The notes under the pieces were generated by a model. It was given only the letters and a program-made list of their open reading frames with translations. It ran no database searches and was not told the DNA's origin. Shown here one piece after another: positions 8,284 to 18,103 of a stretch of DNA of 64,000 bases; within the stretch, counting starts at the first letter, position 1, and the number at the start of each line of letters is the position of its first letter. Both the position numbers and the translations under genes were made by a program. The stretch spans positions 2,093,526-2,157,525 of the forward strand of contig NZ_CP025025.1 of the NCBI RefSeq assembly GCF_002874535.1, in the 5' to 3' direction. This DNA is from Mesobacillus jeotgali. Its GTDB lineage: Bacteria > Bacillota > Bacilli > Bacillales > Cytobacillaceae.

Positions 8284-8919
8284 ATGGATTTAATAGATAA
8301 AGCATTGCAAATTGCTTCAATGGCACATGAAGGGCAATATCGTAAAAATACAAAAATCCCGTATATTGCCCACCCCGTGGCAGTGGGGATGATTTTGCAA
8401 AAAGCGGGATACAGCGAGGAAATGGTAGCGGCCGGAATTCTTCAATACACAGTAGAAGATACGGATATAACAATGGAAGATGTCAAGCGGGAGTTTGGAA
8501 CTGAGGTAGCAAGAATTGTTGAAGGATGCTCAGAGCCGGACAAATCTCTTTCCTGGGAAGAGAGAAAAGAGCACACGATTGAGTTTTTGAAAACTGCTTC
8601 AGAAGAAATCCGCGTGGTGGCTTGTGCGGACAAACTCCATAATGTCAGATCCATTCGCGAGGACGTCGAACAATCAGGCGAGAAAGTTTGGAGCAGGTTC
8701 AGACGCGGAAAAAAGGAGCAAGAGTGGTATTACAGAAATGTGGTGGAAAGCCTGGGGTATGCCACAAGCTTTCCGCTGTTGGAAGAGCTCGTAAAGGAAA
8801 TAGAATGTTTATTTGAAAAAGAAGAATTCAGTTACAACGAATCCGATTTTTCTATAACAGAGGATGCTGGTTTGGACAAAGACGACATCCTGGACAGGAA
8901 ACATCCTAATTGGAAATAA
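8284..8919 (+). CDS. RelA/SpoT-type HD domain protein with a substituted HD dyad
   Basis: A 211-residue protein resembling the N-terminal hydrolase domain of (p)ppGpp enzymes. AHEGQYRKNTKIPYIAHPV holds the first conserved His, DTDITMEDVKREFG follows, and ADKLHNVRSI holds the distal conserved Asp. The central dyad, normally HD within LLHDTVEDT, reads LQYTVEDT: both metal ligands are replaced, by Gln and Tyr. Length fits a stand-alone small alarmone hydrolase-like protein. I infer loss of Mn-dependent hydrolase activity and possibly a binding or regulatory role. It heads a three-gene cluster with 19-base gaps to the WGR protein and from that to the VOC protein. Confidence 0.85.
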   Translation: MDLIDKALQIASMAHEGQYRKNTKIPYIAHPVAVGMILQKAGYSEEMVAAGILQYTVEDTDITMEDVKREFGTEVARIVEGCSEPDKSLSWEERKEHTIEFLKTASEEIRVVACADKLHNVRSIREDVEQSGEKVWSRFRRGKKEQEWYYRNVVESLGYATSFPLLEELVKEIECLFEKEEFSYNESDFSITEDAGLDKDDILDRKHPNWK

Positions 8920-8938
8920 GACAACAGGAGTGTGAACG

Positions 8939-9730
8939 GTGGAGACAACGCTCATTTATAAAGATGGTTCTTCCAATAAATTTTGGAAAATTAATGTGGC
9001 CGGAAATAGTTATAGTATTACCTATGGCAAAATAGGAACAGTAGGCGCGGTAAAAGTGAAAAATTTTGATTCTGAAGAAGCTTGTCAAAAGGATGCTGAC
9101 AAATTGATTAAATCGAAATTGAAGAAAGGTTACACTCCGGCAAACCCCGTCGATAAGGTAATGAAGGAAAGCTCGATGTCTGAAATCGTATTTTGGGAGA
9201 TTCTTAAGACTGCCAGGCAAAAAGGGGAAGACCCTGAGGAACAAATCGAGTGGCTGGTTAGCCATTTATCGAAGAAACCCGTCAAAGATATTGTGATGTT
9301 TGATTACTTTTTCAATCAGAATTATCTGAAGTCATACACTTCTGACTTGTGGGCAGCGGCCTATATCATCATGGGAGGAGCCTCGGATGATTCCTTTGAT
9401 TATTTTAGGGCCTGGCTGCTTTTTCAGGGAAAGGAAACATACGAAGAAGCCATCAATGATCCCGAGATGACCATTCCCCATTTAAAAGTCCTGGAGGAGG
9501 AAGAGGATGTCCCACAACTCGAGGACTTGTTGAGTGCAGCAAGTATTGCTTATGAAGAGAAGACAGGGTTGGACTACGACGATTACTTTGATTTATATGT
9601 AAAACTGACCGGAGACCAAACGATTCCACCTGATATTGAATTCGACTGGGATGAAGATGATGAAGAAAGTTTGAAAAAGAAGTTTCCTGCCTTATGGGAA
9701 AGGTATGGAGACAACCCATTGGATTATTAA
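8939..9730 (+). CDS. WGR domain plus DUF4240 protein
   Basis: A 263-residue soluble protein in two parts. Residues about 1-75 form a WGR domain (FWKINVAGNSYSITYGKIG, then KLIKSKLKKGYTP), a fold that in PARPs and MolR-like proteins contacts nucleic acid. Residues about 80-180 match DUF4240 (MSEIVFWEILKTARQKGED, then LWAAAYIIMGGASDDSFDYF). The C-terminus is very acidic (DWDEDDEESLKKKF). GTG 8939 is used because AGGAG is 8 bases upstream and it fits the domain boundary. It sits 19 bases after the HD-like gene. Function is unknown; in other bacteria WGR/DUF4240 proteins are often encoded near immunity or stress genes, which is background knowledge and not shown here. Confidence 0.8.
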   Translation: METTLIYKDGSSNKFWKINVAGNSYSITYGKIGTVGAVKVKNFDSEEACQKDADKLIKSKLKKGYTPANPVDKVMKESSMSEIVFWEILKTARQKGEDPEEQIEWLVSHLSKKPVKDIVMFDYFFNQNYLKSYTSDLWAAAYIIMGGASDDSFDYFRAWLLFQGKETYEEAINDPEMTIPHLKVLEEEEDVPQLEDLLSAASIAYEEKTGLDYDDYFDLYVKLTGDQTIPPDIEFDWDEDDEESLKKKFPALWERYGDNPLDY

Positions 9731-9749
9731 CTTTTTAGGAGGAGAAATT

Positions 9750-10124
9750 ATGAAATCACCACTTTACAATAAAGTAAACAATGTTTTTATCCACGTGAGC
9801 AACTTGAAAAAATCTGCAGAATGGTACTATAATCTGCTGGGGATACCATTTGATGCCGAAAAGGTGGAATCACCGGTCCATAACATCCCGGTTACATCTG
9901 AAACAGGATTAACCCTTGACGATCACACCTTCGACCCAGGTTTTAATTTGAAGCCTTCCGACCATGTGTTGTTTAACATTCTGGTAGATGATGTTGATGA
10001 AGCTTATAGCTTTGTTAAGTCAAATGGAACTACAATCACTAAAGAAATTGAACGAATTGGCGATTTTGCCTACTTCAACTTCCAGGATCCTGATGGGAAT
10101 GTCTTGATGATTTGCAACTGTTAA
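9750..10124 (+). CDS. VOC (glyoxalase/bleomycin resistance) family protein
   Basis: A 124-residue single-domain vicinal oxygen chelate protein. It opens NVFIHVSNLKKSAEWYYNLLG with the first His position of the fold and ends YFNFQDPDGNVLMICNC, with the usual late DPDGN turn and strand. The ATG at 9750 has AGGAGGAG 5 bases upstream; the longer upstream frame is not needed. The family includes glyoxalases, dioxygenases and antibiotic-binding proteins, and nothing here selects between them. It is the third gene of the HD-like/WGR/VOC cluster. Confidence 0.85.
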   Translation: MKSPLYNKVNNVFIHVSNLKKSAEWYYNLLGIPFDAEKVESPVHNIPVTSETGLTLDDHTFDPGFNLKPSDHVLFNILVDDVDEAYSFVKSNGTTITKEIERIGDFAYFNFQDPDGNVLMICNC

Positions 10125-10132
10125 GGTGTAAT

Positions 10133-10290
10133 GGTGCCCTTGTAACGGAGAAATTGGCTCTAATGAGAACCAATAGACGGTATGGAGCAGCACCAAAAAC
10201 TAGATTTATAGGTAACCAATAAGCGTAATTGGTGCCCTAATAAAGCCGAATTCAAAAATATAGGTAGCATGATTGGTTACCTAATCCACG
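10133..10290. repeat. Cluster of short imperfect direct and inverted repeats
   Basis: The gap between the VOC gene and the next small gene carries several versions of one motif: AATGGTGCCCTTGTAA (10131 on), ATTGGCTCTAATG (about 10153), AATTGGTGCCCTAATAAA (about 10227) and ATTGGTTACCTAAT (about 10271). An inverted copy, TAGGTAACCAAT (10209-10220), pairs with ATTGGTTACCTA over 12 bp. The spacing is irregular, so this looks like a decayed array or a set of nested hairpins and not a clean tandem repeat. Confidence 0.5.
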
Positions 10291-10387
10291 AGAAAGGTTC
10301 ATTTATCCATGAATGGTTTTTATTTCCTGGAATCACCTGCATCATCCCTGGGTAAAGAAAGGTAATTCCTAAGAAGGGGTGATAAAG

Positions 10388-10606
10388 ATGAAGACGAAAG
10401 TGAATATGTCAAAAGAAGAGCTATTTAATCAAATCCAGAATAGTGATGGGAACTTAAGAATTTCGTCTGTGTCCTCAACTGAAGAAGGGGAAGAAGTGAT
10501 CGCCCTGGCTAAGCACCTTGAACTTGAAGGCAAAATCGTTCTATTGGAATACTGCTTGGATAAGAAGCCATTGGCTGTTTCCCTGAAAACTAAAAATCCT
10601 GACTAA
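10388..10606 (+). CDS. Small hypothetical protein (72 aa)
   Basis: The frame has a good ribosome binding site (AAGGGG, 8 bases from ATG 10388; an in-frame GTG at 10379 overlaps it) and is followed by a terminator, so it looks genuinely expressed. The product is small, soluble and acidic in its first half (SSTEEGEEVIALAKHLELEG), with a predicted helix-strand-strand pattern and no cysteines or membrane segment. I do not recognise the family. It stands alone between a repeat-rich gap and the divergent-looking promoter region of the following operon. Confidence 0.6.
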   Translation: MKTKVNMSKEELFNQIQNSDGNLRISSVSSTEEGEEVIALAKHLELEGKIVLLEYCLDKKPLAVSLKTKNPD

Positions 10607-10621
10607 AATATAAATTCAACT

Positions 10622-10653
10622 GGCGAGCCGCTCTTATAGTGGTTCGCCTTTTT
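10622..10653 (+). terminator. Intrinsic terminator
   Basis: GGCGAGCC and GGTTCGCC form an 8-bp stem with one G-U pair, followed by five T. Confidence 0.8.
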
Positions 10654-10818
10654 ATTTACTAGGTAATAAGAACCAAAAAAGGGAAGTAAACGTTTTCTTT
10701 TAAAAATTTTAAAATTTATAATTGACTGAATATTATATCTATATTATTATCGTACCTAATACTTTTTTCTTTCGCAAAGCGAAGCGTTTAAGTAAAAAAG
10801 AAATTGGGGGGATTCATG

Positions 10819-12009
10819 ATGTCACAGATGTTAGCTTTGGTTATTGTTGTATTCATTTTACTAGTAGGTGATTTAGTTGCTGTTAGGACGAAGGCATGGA
10901 TTCCGTCCATGTTCGTTTCAGCTGTCCTGTTCCTGATTGGGTACTGGACGTTTTTCCCGAAAGAAATCGTAGCACTTGCTGGTGTGCCATCTGCAGTTGC
11001 TGTGATGATGATGTATTTGTTAATAACAAATATGGGAACATTGCTTTCGATCCAGGAATTGAAAAATCAATGGAAAACGATTGTGATAGCTTTATCAGGT
11101 ATTTTAGGAATAGTAGCCGTACTATTGAGTGTCGGAACACTCATTTTTGGATTCCAGACAATGGTTGTTGCCGTACCACCTTTGGTTGGTGGAGTCGTTT
11201 CCGCCTTGATCATGTCTGAAGGAGCAAAGGAAGCAGGTCTGGCAACACTGTCGGTATTCGCGATCGTAATCTATGTCATGCAGGGATTTGCGGGATACCC
11301 ATTAACCTCACTTGTACTGAAAAAAGAAGGCAAGAGACTTTTAAAGCAATATCGTGAGGGCAGTCTTGCAGCAAATGAAGTGGCTGCAACTGTAGAAACC
11401 ACCGCACCACCTATTGAATTAAAGCTTTTTAAAAACCTTCCAGAAAAATATAATACTGAATTCTTTAAGTTTTTCAGGCTATCACTGGTCGCTTATTTAG
11501 CATACCTAACATCAACATTGCTGGCTCCAGTCGTCTCGGTAAGCCCGTTCGTACTTGCATTATTATTTGGAGTCATCGCAACAAGCGTAGGATTCCTGGA
11601 AAAGCAGGCCCTGCAGAAGGCCAATGGATTTGGGATTGCCATTCTAGTCTTAATGTTATTCATTTTTGATGGATTGAAGCAGGCTACACCAGGAATGCTC
11701 CTTGATATCATTGTTCCGCTGCTTGGTGCAATTGTCCTTGGCATCGCAGGAATGTACATATTCTCATTTATCGTCGGCAAGTTATTGAAGGTAAGCAAAG
11801 AAATGGCCTTTGCAGTATCATTAACAGCACTTTATGGTTTCCCTGCAGATTATATCATCACCAATGAAGTCATCAATTCTTTAACCGAGGATGAAAAAGA
11901 AAGAGAAGCATTGACCAGCCATATGCTGCCACCAATGCTTGTGGGCGGTTTTGTAACCGTCACGATCGTATCGGTTGTACTTGCCGGTATCTTTGTAGGA
12001 TTCTTGTAA
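10819..12009 (+). CDS. Polytopic membrane carrier protein, family not identified
   Basis: A protein of about 396 residues with roughly ten hydrophobic segments and a central hydrophilic loop (LKKEGKRLLKQYREGSLAAN to LFKNLPEKYNTEF). Glycine-rich VPPLVGGVVSALIMSEGAK and a second-half GFPADYII are re-entrant-loop-like and recall carriers with an inverted-repeat fold such as GltS or 2-hydroxycarboxylate transporters; that resemblance is an inference. ATG 10819 lies 7 bases after GGGGGG; an ATG at 10816 is the alternative. Two M20-type amidohydrolases follow 18 and 1247 bases downstream in the same direction with no terminator between, so this is probably the uptake system for their substrate. Confidence 0.75.
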   Translation: MSQMLALVIVVFILLVGDLVAVRTKAWIPSMFVSAVLFLIGYWTFFPKEIVALAGVPSAVAVMMMYLLITNMGTLLSIQELKNQWKTIVIALSGILGIVAVLLSVGTLIFGFQTMVVAVPPLVGGVVSALIMSEGAKEAGLATLSVFAIVIYVMQGFAGYPLTSLVLKKEGKRLLKQYREGSLAANEVAATVETTAPPIELKLFKNLPEKYNTEFFKFFRLSLVAYLAYLTSTLLAPVVSVSPFVLALLFGVIATSVGFLEKQALQKANGFGIAILVLMLFIFDGLKQATPGMLLDIIVPLLGAIVLGIAGMYIFSFIVGKLLKVSKEMAFAVSLTALYGFPADYIITNEVINSLTEDEKEREALTSHMLPPMLVGGFVTVTIVSVVLAGIFVGFL

Positions 12010-12027
12010 GAAAAGAGGGGAATGAGA

Positions 12028-13257
12028 TTGGTAGAATTAAAGGAAAGTATTGAGCATCATATTAACCAAATCAGTGAGTACACTGCGACTCCGGGTAAAG
12101 GAACGACAAGGCTGACATACAGCCAGGAGGATCTAAAGACTCGCAATTATATAAAAGGAAAAATGAGAGAGTATGGGCTCGAGGTTAGAGAAGATGGCTT
12201 CGGTAATATTTTTGGCAAACTGGAGGGAACCCTGAAGGACGCACCGAGCGTGATGGTCGGGTCGCATTTTGACTCGGTCCCTCACGGCGGCTCCTATGAT
12301 GGACCAGCTGGGGTTGTTGCCGCTCTTGAGGTAGCAGCACTCTTTGTTAAAAATAACTTAACCCCCAAGTATCCTCTCGAAGTCGTTGCATTGGTTGAAG
12401 AAGAAGGAGCAAGGTTTGGCGGAGGCCTTATGGGGTCCCGCGGGATGGTCGGCTTGCTGGGTGAAGAAGAATTTCAGAACCTGAGAGACACAAACGGTAT
12501 TTCCACAGTCGAAGCAATGGTTGAAATCGGGCTAGATCCATCGCTTCCGAAAAAAAGAGATATGAAAACGATAAAGGCTTTCCTCGAGTTACACATTGAA
12601 CAAGGCCCTATTTTAGAAGAAAAAGAGATTCCTATTGGAGTTGTCGAGGCGATTGTTGGACTGACTCAGCTGGAAGTAACCATTAAAGGCCAGGCAGGTC
12701 ACGCAGGAACCACCCCAATGGACCGCCGTGCCGACGCACTGGTAGCTGCGGCTAATATTATCGGTCGTTTGCCAGAACTTGCTGAAGAAGAAGGGGAAGG
12801 AACGGTCATCACTACTGGTCGTTTGAATGTTTATCCGAATGGAGCCAATGTGATTCCAGATCATGTAGTCTTCTCGGTTGATATTCGCTCTGGAAAGGAA
12901 GAAAACGTCCTGAATGTCATCGAGAAAACAAAGAATCTAGTACATTCTGTTAGTAAAAATGGAATTCAAACATCCGTTGAGCAGCTCTTATATATCCAAC
13001 CGAAAGAACTGAATCGGGATATCCGCTCTCTATTAAAAGAGAAAAGCGAAGCGTTGGAAATACCGTATTGTTCAATCAATAGTGGAGCAGGGCACGACGC
13101 TATGGTTTTATCCGACTATACAGATGCAGGAATGCTTTTCATTCCAAGCAAAAATGGACTTAGTCATTGTCCGGAAGAATGGTCAGATTCAGAAGACATA
13201 GCTAGAGCGGTAGGGATCTTTTACGAAACATCCAAGATCTTAACGGAGGCGGAATGA
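12028..13257 (+). CDS. M20 family Zn hydrolase, N-carbamoyl amino acid/allantoate amidohydrolase type
   Basis: An enzyme of about 409 residues of the AmaB/HyuC/allantoate amidohydrolase group. Motifs in order: VGSHFDSVPHGGSYDGPAG (two metal ligands), the catalytic Glu region VEEEGARFGGG, ELHIEQGP-like LELHIEQGPILEE, lid-domain GQAGHAGTTPMDRRAD, and SGAGHDAM near the end. The family hydrolyses N-carbamoyl-L-amino acids or ureido compounds to release ammonia, CO2 and an amino acid. The in-frame ATG at 12022 is only one base after GAGGGG, whereas TTG 12028 is 7 bases away, so TTG is preferred. It sits between a membrane carrier and a second amidohydrolase, overlapping the latter by one base. Confidence 0.88.
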   Translation: MVELKESIEHHINQISEYTATPGKGTTRLTYSQEDLKTRNYIKGKMREYGLEVREDGFGNIFGKLEGTLKDAPSVMVGSHFDSVPHGGSYDGPAGVVAALEVAALFVKNNLTPKYPLEVVALVEEEGARFGGGLMGSRGMVGLLGEEEFQNLRDTNGISTVEAMVEIGLDPSLPKKRDMKTIKAFLELHIEQGPILEEKEIPIGVVEAIVGLTQLEVTIKGQAGHAGTTPMDRRADALVAAANIIGRLPELAEEEGEGTVITTGRLNVYPNGANVIPDHVVFSVDIRSGKEENVLNVIEKTKNLVHSVSKNGIQTSVEQLLYIQPKELNRDIRSLLKEKSEALEIPYCSINSGAGHDAMVLSDYTDAGMLFIPSKNGLSHCPEEWSDSEDIARAVGIFYETSKILTEAE

Positions 13258-14432
13258 TGATAAACGAGAGATTAAAAGAAGCTATTACGGAATACAAAGA
13301 CGAATTAACAGAGCTGCGCAGGAAACTTCACAGCGAGCCGGAAGTGTCATGGGAAGAATATAAAACCACAGATATTGTTTGTGAATACCTGGACCAATTA
13401 GGAATTTCATATAAAAGAACCGAACCAACCGGTGTCATTGCTGAAATCAAGGGCGGCAAGCCGGGCAAGACTGTCGCCTTGAGAGGGGATATGGATGCAC
13501 TTTCTGTAGAGGAACTAAACAAGGACCTGCCTTACGCTTCAAACGAAGATGGTAAAATGCATGCATGCGGACATGATGCCCACACTGCCATGTTGATGGT
13601 CGCTGCAAAGGCTTTGAATGAAATCAAGGATGAGCTTCCAGGAAATGTCCGTTTATTGTTCCAGCCTGCTGAAGAGGTAGCAGAAGGAGCCAAAGCTCTG
13701 GTAAAACAGGGTGCAGTCGAAGGAGTCGATAACGTTTTCGGCATCCACATTTGGTCGCAAATGCCGACTCATAAGGTGAGCTGCACTCCGGGACCATCCT
13801 TTGCCTCGGCTGATTTATTCAAGGTCACTTTTAAAGGAAAAGGTGGCCACGGAGCGATCCCGCAGGATTGTATCGACACCGCCATCGTTGCATCATCCTT
13901 TGTCATGAACGTCCAATCTGTGGTGTCGAGAACGATTGACCCGCAGCAAGGTGCAGTTCTTACTGTCGGTAAAATGGTGGTAGGAACTCGATTCAATGTC
14001 ATTGCCGAAAATGCTGTGATTGAAGGAACAGTGCGCTGCTTCGACCCTGCAACACGTGACCACATCGAATCCCAGCTAACACATTATGCTGAAAGTATAG
14101 CGGCTTTATATGGTGCTACAGCAAAAGTGGAATACACGCGTGGGACACAGGCAGTCATCAATGACGAGGAAAGTGCTATGCTTGTTCAGCAAGTCGCATC
14201 TGAGTCATTCGGTGAGGATGTCATCTATCATGAAAAGCCAACAATGGGTGGGGAAGACTTCAGTTTCTATCTTGATGAGGTCCCAGGCAGTTTTGCCCTC
14301 GTCGGTAGTGGAAACCCAGATAAAGATACAGAATGGGCTCACCATCATGGGAAATTCAATATTGATGAAGACGCTTTGGTAACGGGAGCAGAGCTTTATG
14401 CACAGTATGCCTGGGCTTTTTTGAACAAATAA
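13257..14432 (+). CDS. M20 family amidohydrolase (hippurate hydrolase/YxeP-like)
   Basis: A 391-residue aminoacylase-type enzyme that hydrolyses N-acyl amino acids. The metal-binding signature is complete: GDMDALSVEE, then MHACGHDAHTAML, the QPAEE catalytic Glu, a lid domain with GKGGHGAIPQ, and the final PTMGGEDFSFYL with the last metal ligand. The start overlaps the upstream stop as TGATG, with GGAGG 7 bases before ATG 13257 (an ATG at 13254 is also in frame), so translation is probably coupled. Together with the carbamoyl-amino-acid hydrolase and the membrane carrier it forms a three-gene catabolic operon ending in a strong terminator. The acyl group is unknown. Confidence 0.9.
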   Translation: MINERLKEAITEYKDELTELRRKLHSEPEVSWEEYKTTDIVCEYLDQLGISYKRTEPTGVIAEIKGGKPGKTVALRGDMDALSVEELNKDLPYASNEDGKMHACGHDAHTAMLMVAAKALNEIKDELPGNVRLLFQPAEEVAEGAKALVKQGAVEGVDNVFGIHIWSQMPTHKVSCTPGPSFASADLFKVTFKGKGGHGAIPQDCIDTAIVASSFVMNVQSVVSRTIDPQQGAVLTVGKMVVGTRFNVIAENAVIEGTVRCFDPATRDHIESQLTHYAESIAALYGATAKVEYTRGTQAVINDEESAMLVQQVASESFGEDVIYHEKPTMGGEDFSFYLDEVPGSFALVGSGNPDKDTEWAHHHGKFNIDEDALVTGAELYAQYAWAFLNK

Positions 14433-14471
14433 TAAGAAATGGAGAACCTTCGCGGTTCTCCATTTCTTATT
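14431..14471. terminator. Bidirectional terminator between convergent genes
   Basis: A perfect 18-bp inverted repeat (AATAAGAAATGGAGAACC and its complement) around a 5-base loop, overlapping the stop codons of both flanking genes. Confidence 0.9.
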
Positions 14472-14698
14472 TATCGCTTCTTCTTTTTACCAGGGTCGGC
14501 CGCTGCGCCAGGTTTCGCTTTCGCTTCCAAAGTGACTTGAACATGGTACGTTTTCTCATCGATTTCCGTCACACTCGCAACCTTACCTTTACGCCCCTTG
14601 ATTCTCAGATCCTCCCCAACTACAGGTACACGCTTAAGCAACTGATTCAGCATTTCATTTTTCTGCTCATAAAAATGGACAACAAACACTTCAATCAC
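14471..14698 (-). CDS. Small basic hypothetical protein (75 aa)
   Basis: A 75-residue frame opening at GTG, with a short AAAAAGG very close to it. An internal ATG (residue 16) is possible. The body reads as a compact beta-rich domain (VPVVGEDLRIKGRKGKVASV, then TYHVQVTLE) ending in a lysine-rich tail (DPGKKKKR), suggestive of an SH3-like fold and nucleic-acid or ribosome binding; this is inference from composition. It shares the bidirectional terminator with the preceding operon. Array B of 52-bp repeats begins 170 bases upstream of its start. Confidence 0.55.
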   Translation of the reverse strand: MIEVFVVHFYEQKNEMLNQLLKRVPVVGEDLRIKGRKGKVASVTEIDEKTYHVQVTLEAKAKPGAAADPGKKKKR

Positions 14699-14867
14699 CT
14701 TTTTCTAGAGTATTGGCTTTCCTATCACTAAGATATTGAAAGGATGCTAGGTTTAGAACTGTTTAATAGAAGGAATTTTAGTAGGGTTGTTTTTTTGCGC
14801 AGCGGGGAAACATTAGTAGTGAGGAATTAAAGAAATGTATAATGAGATATTGAATTAGACACTATTG

Positions 14868-16849
<1,982 letters not shown>

Positions 16850-16863
16850 AAGACTTTTAAAGT

Positions 16864-16893
16864 GCTGCCAGCTATGTTGGCAGCTCTTTTTTT
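16864..16893 (+). terminator. Intrinsic terminator after the GH1 gene
   Basis: GCTGCCA and TGGCAGC around a 7-base loop, followed by a run of T. Confidence 0.85.
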
Positions 16894-16985
16894 ATAGAAG
16901 AAAGTTTTTAGCAATAAAAGGAAAAAGTGAATCTTTTGTCGAATAGTATCTCTTTATAAAATTAACATAATAAGGAGGCAAATTT

Positions 16986-17531
16986 ATGTTTTTATATAAA
17001 ATAGATGAACAATTATCATTAAAACTGACAGAGGTATCGGATGCAGACCGCCTTTTTGAACTAACTGAAAAAGCTCGTGATTATTTAAAAGAGTGGCTTC
17101 CATGGCTAGATTTTACTACGGACGTTGAAGATACTAAAGAATTTTTAAAAGGAACGATGAAAGGTTACGCTGAAAATAAAAGCATGACGACGGTTATTTT
17201 ATACGAAGGAGAAATCGTGGGAACAGCAGGTTTCAACAGTATTAACTGGTCAAATAAAACTGCTTACATTGGGTATTGGCTCGGGCATGAATATCAAGGC
17301 AAAGGGATCATGACCAGAGTTGCCAGTGCATTGACTGATTATGCCTTTGACCATTTGAAGTTGAACAAAGTTGAAATCAGAGCTGCGGAGGAAAATAAGA
17401 AGAGCAGAGGAATTCCTGAAAGGTTAGGCTTTGTAAAAGAAGGCAGGATCCGGCAGGCCGAATGGTTATACGATCACTATGTAGATCATGTTGTTTATGG
17501 AATTTTAGCTGTAGAATGGGAAAAACATTAG
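16986..17531 (+). CDS. GNAT N-acetyltransferase (RimL-like)
   Basis: A 181-residue acetyltransferase of the GNAT superfamily. The acetyl-CoA-binding region is visible as YIGYWLGHEYQGKGIMTRV (motif A, Q/RxxGxG type) around residues 95-113. The sequence YAFDHLKLNKVEIRA is typical of the RimL/RimJ group that acetylates ribosomal protein N-termini or similar amines; the real acceptor is unknown. ATG 16986 follows AAGGAGG with about 7 bases spacing. It is the first of four adjacent GNAT genes on the same strand, each separated by a few to about 45 bases. Confidence 0.9.
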   Translation: MFLYKIDEQLSLKLTEVSDADRLFELTEKARDYLKEWLPWLDFTTDVEDTKEFLKGTMKGYAENKSMTTVILYEGEIVGTAGFNSINWSNKTAYIGYWLGHEYQGKGIMTRVASALTDYAFDHLKLNKVEIRAAEENKKSRGIPERLGFVKEGRIRQAEWLYDHYVDHVVYGILAVEWEKH

Positions 17532-17533
17532 AA

Positions 17534-18085
17534 ATGGCAAAAAGTAGGATTAGTGTGGTATATCAATACGGCAGTTTAAAAGTTCGTAGATTAGAAGAAA
17601 AAGATAAACACTTATTATCAAAATGGCTTTCTACTCCGGAGGTTCTTAAATACTATGAAGGCAGGGATAATCCATTCGATTTAGAAAAAGTCGAAAGGGT
17701 TTTTTACTCTTCAGACGACGATGAAGTTAAATGCATTATTGAGTATGAAGGTAAGTCAATAGGCTATATTCAATATTATGAATTGGATGAGGATACTAAA
17801 AAAGAGTATGGGTATGAGAGCTGTAGAATTTTCGGAACTGATCTGTTTATCGGTGAAGTCGACTATTGGAATAGAGGCATTGGAACTTTGCTTGTTTCAT
17901 CCATGACGGAGTTTCTAATTGATGGTATGAAGGCTGTAAAAGTTGTGATGGATCCTCAAGTCTGGAATGAACGAGCAATAAAATGCTATGAAAAGTGCGG
18001 GTTCAATAAAGTTAAATTACTGCCAAAACACGAACTTCACGAAGGAGAACTCCGTGATTGCTGGCTGATTGAGTGTACGAAATAA
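17534..18085 (+). CDS. GNAT acetyltransferase, AAC(6')-like
   Basis: A 183-residue GNAT protein. VRRLEEKDKHLLSKWLSTPEV at the start, IDLFIGE-like TDLFIGEVDYWNRGIGT in the middle, and VWNERAIKCYEKCGF near the end match the branch that includes aminoglycoside 6'-N-acetyltransferases and housekeeping relatives. It would transfer acetyl from acetyl-CoA to a small amine; resistance is possible but not shown. The frame extends upstream into the previous gene, but ATG 17534, 2 bases after the previous stop, fits the family N-terminus. The ribosome binding site is weak, so translation is probably coupled to the first GNAT gene. Confidence 0.85.
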   Translation: MAKSRISVVYQYGSLKVRRLEEKDKHLLSKWLSTPEVLKYYEGRDNPFDLEKVERVFYSSDDDEVKCIIEYEGKSIGYIQYYELDEDTKKEYGYESCRIFGTDLFIGEVDYWNRGIGTLLVSSMTEFLIDGMKAVKVVMDPQVWNERAIKCYEKCGFNKVKLLPKHELHEGELRDCWLIECTK

Positions 18086-18103
18086 AAAGGAGGTGTTAGT
18101 TGA

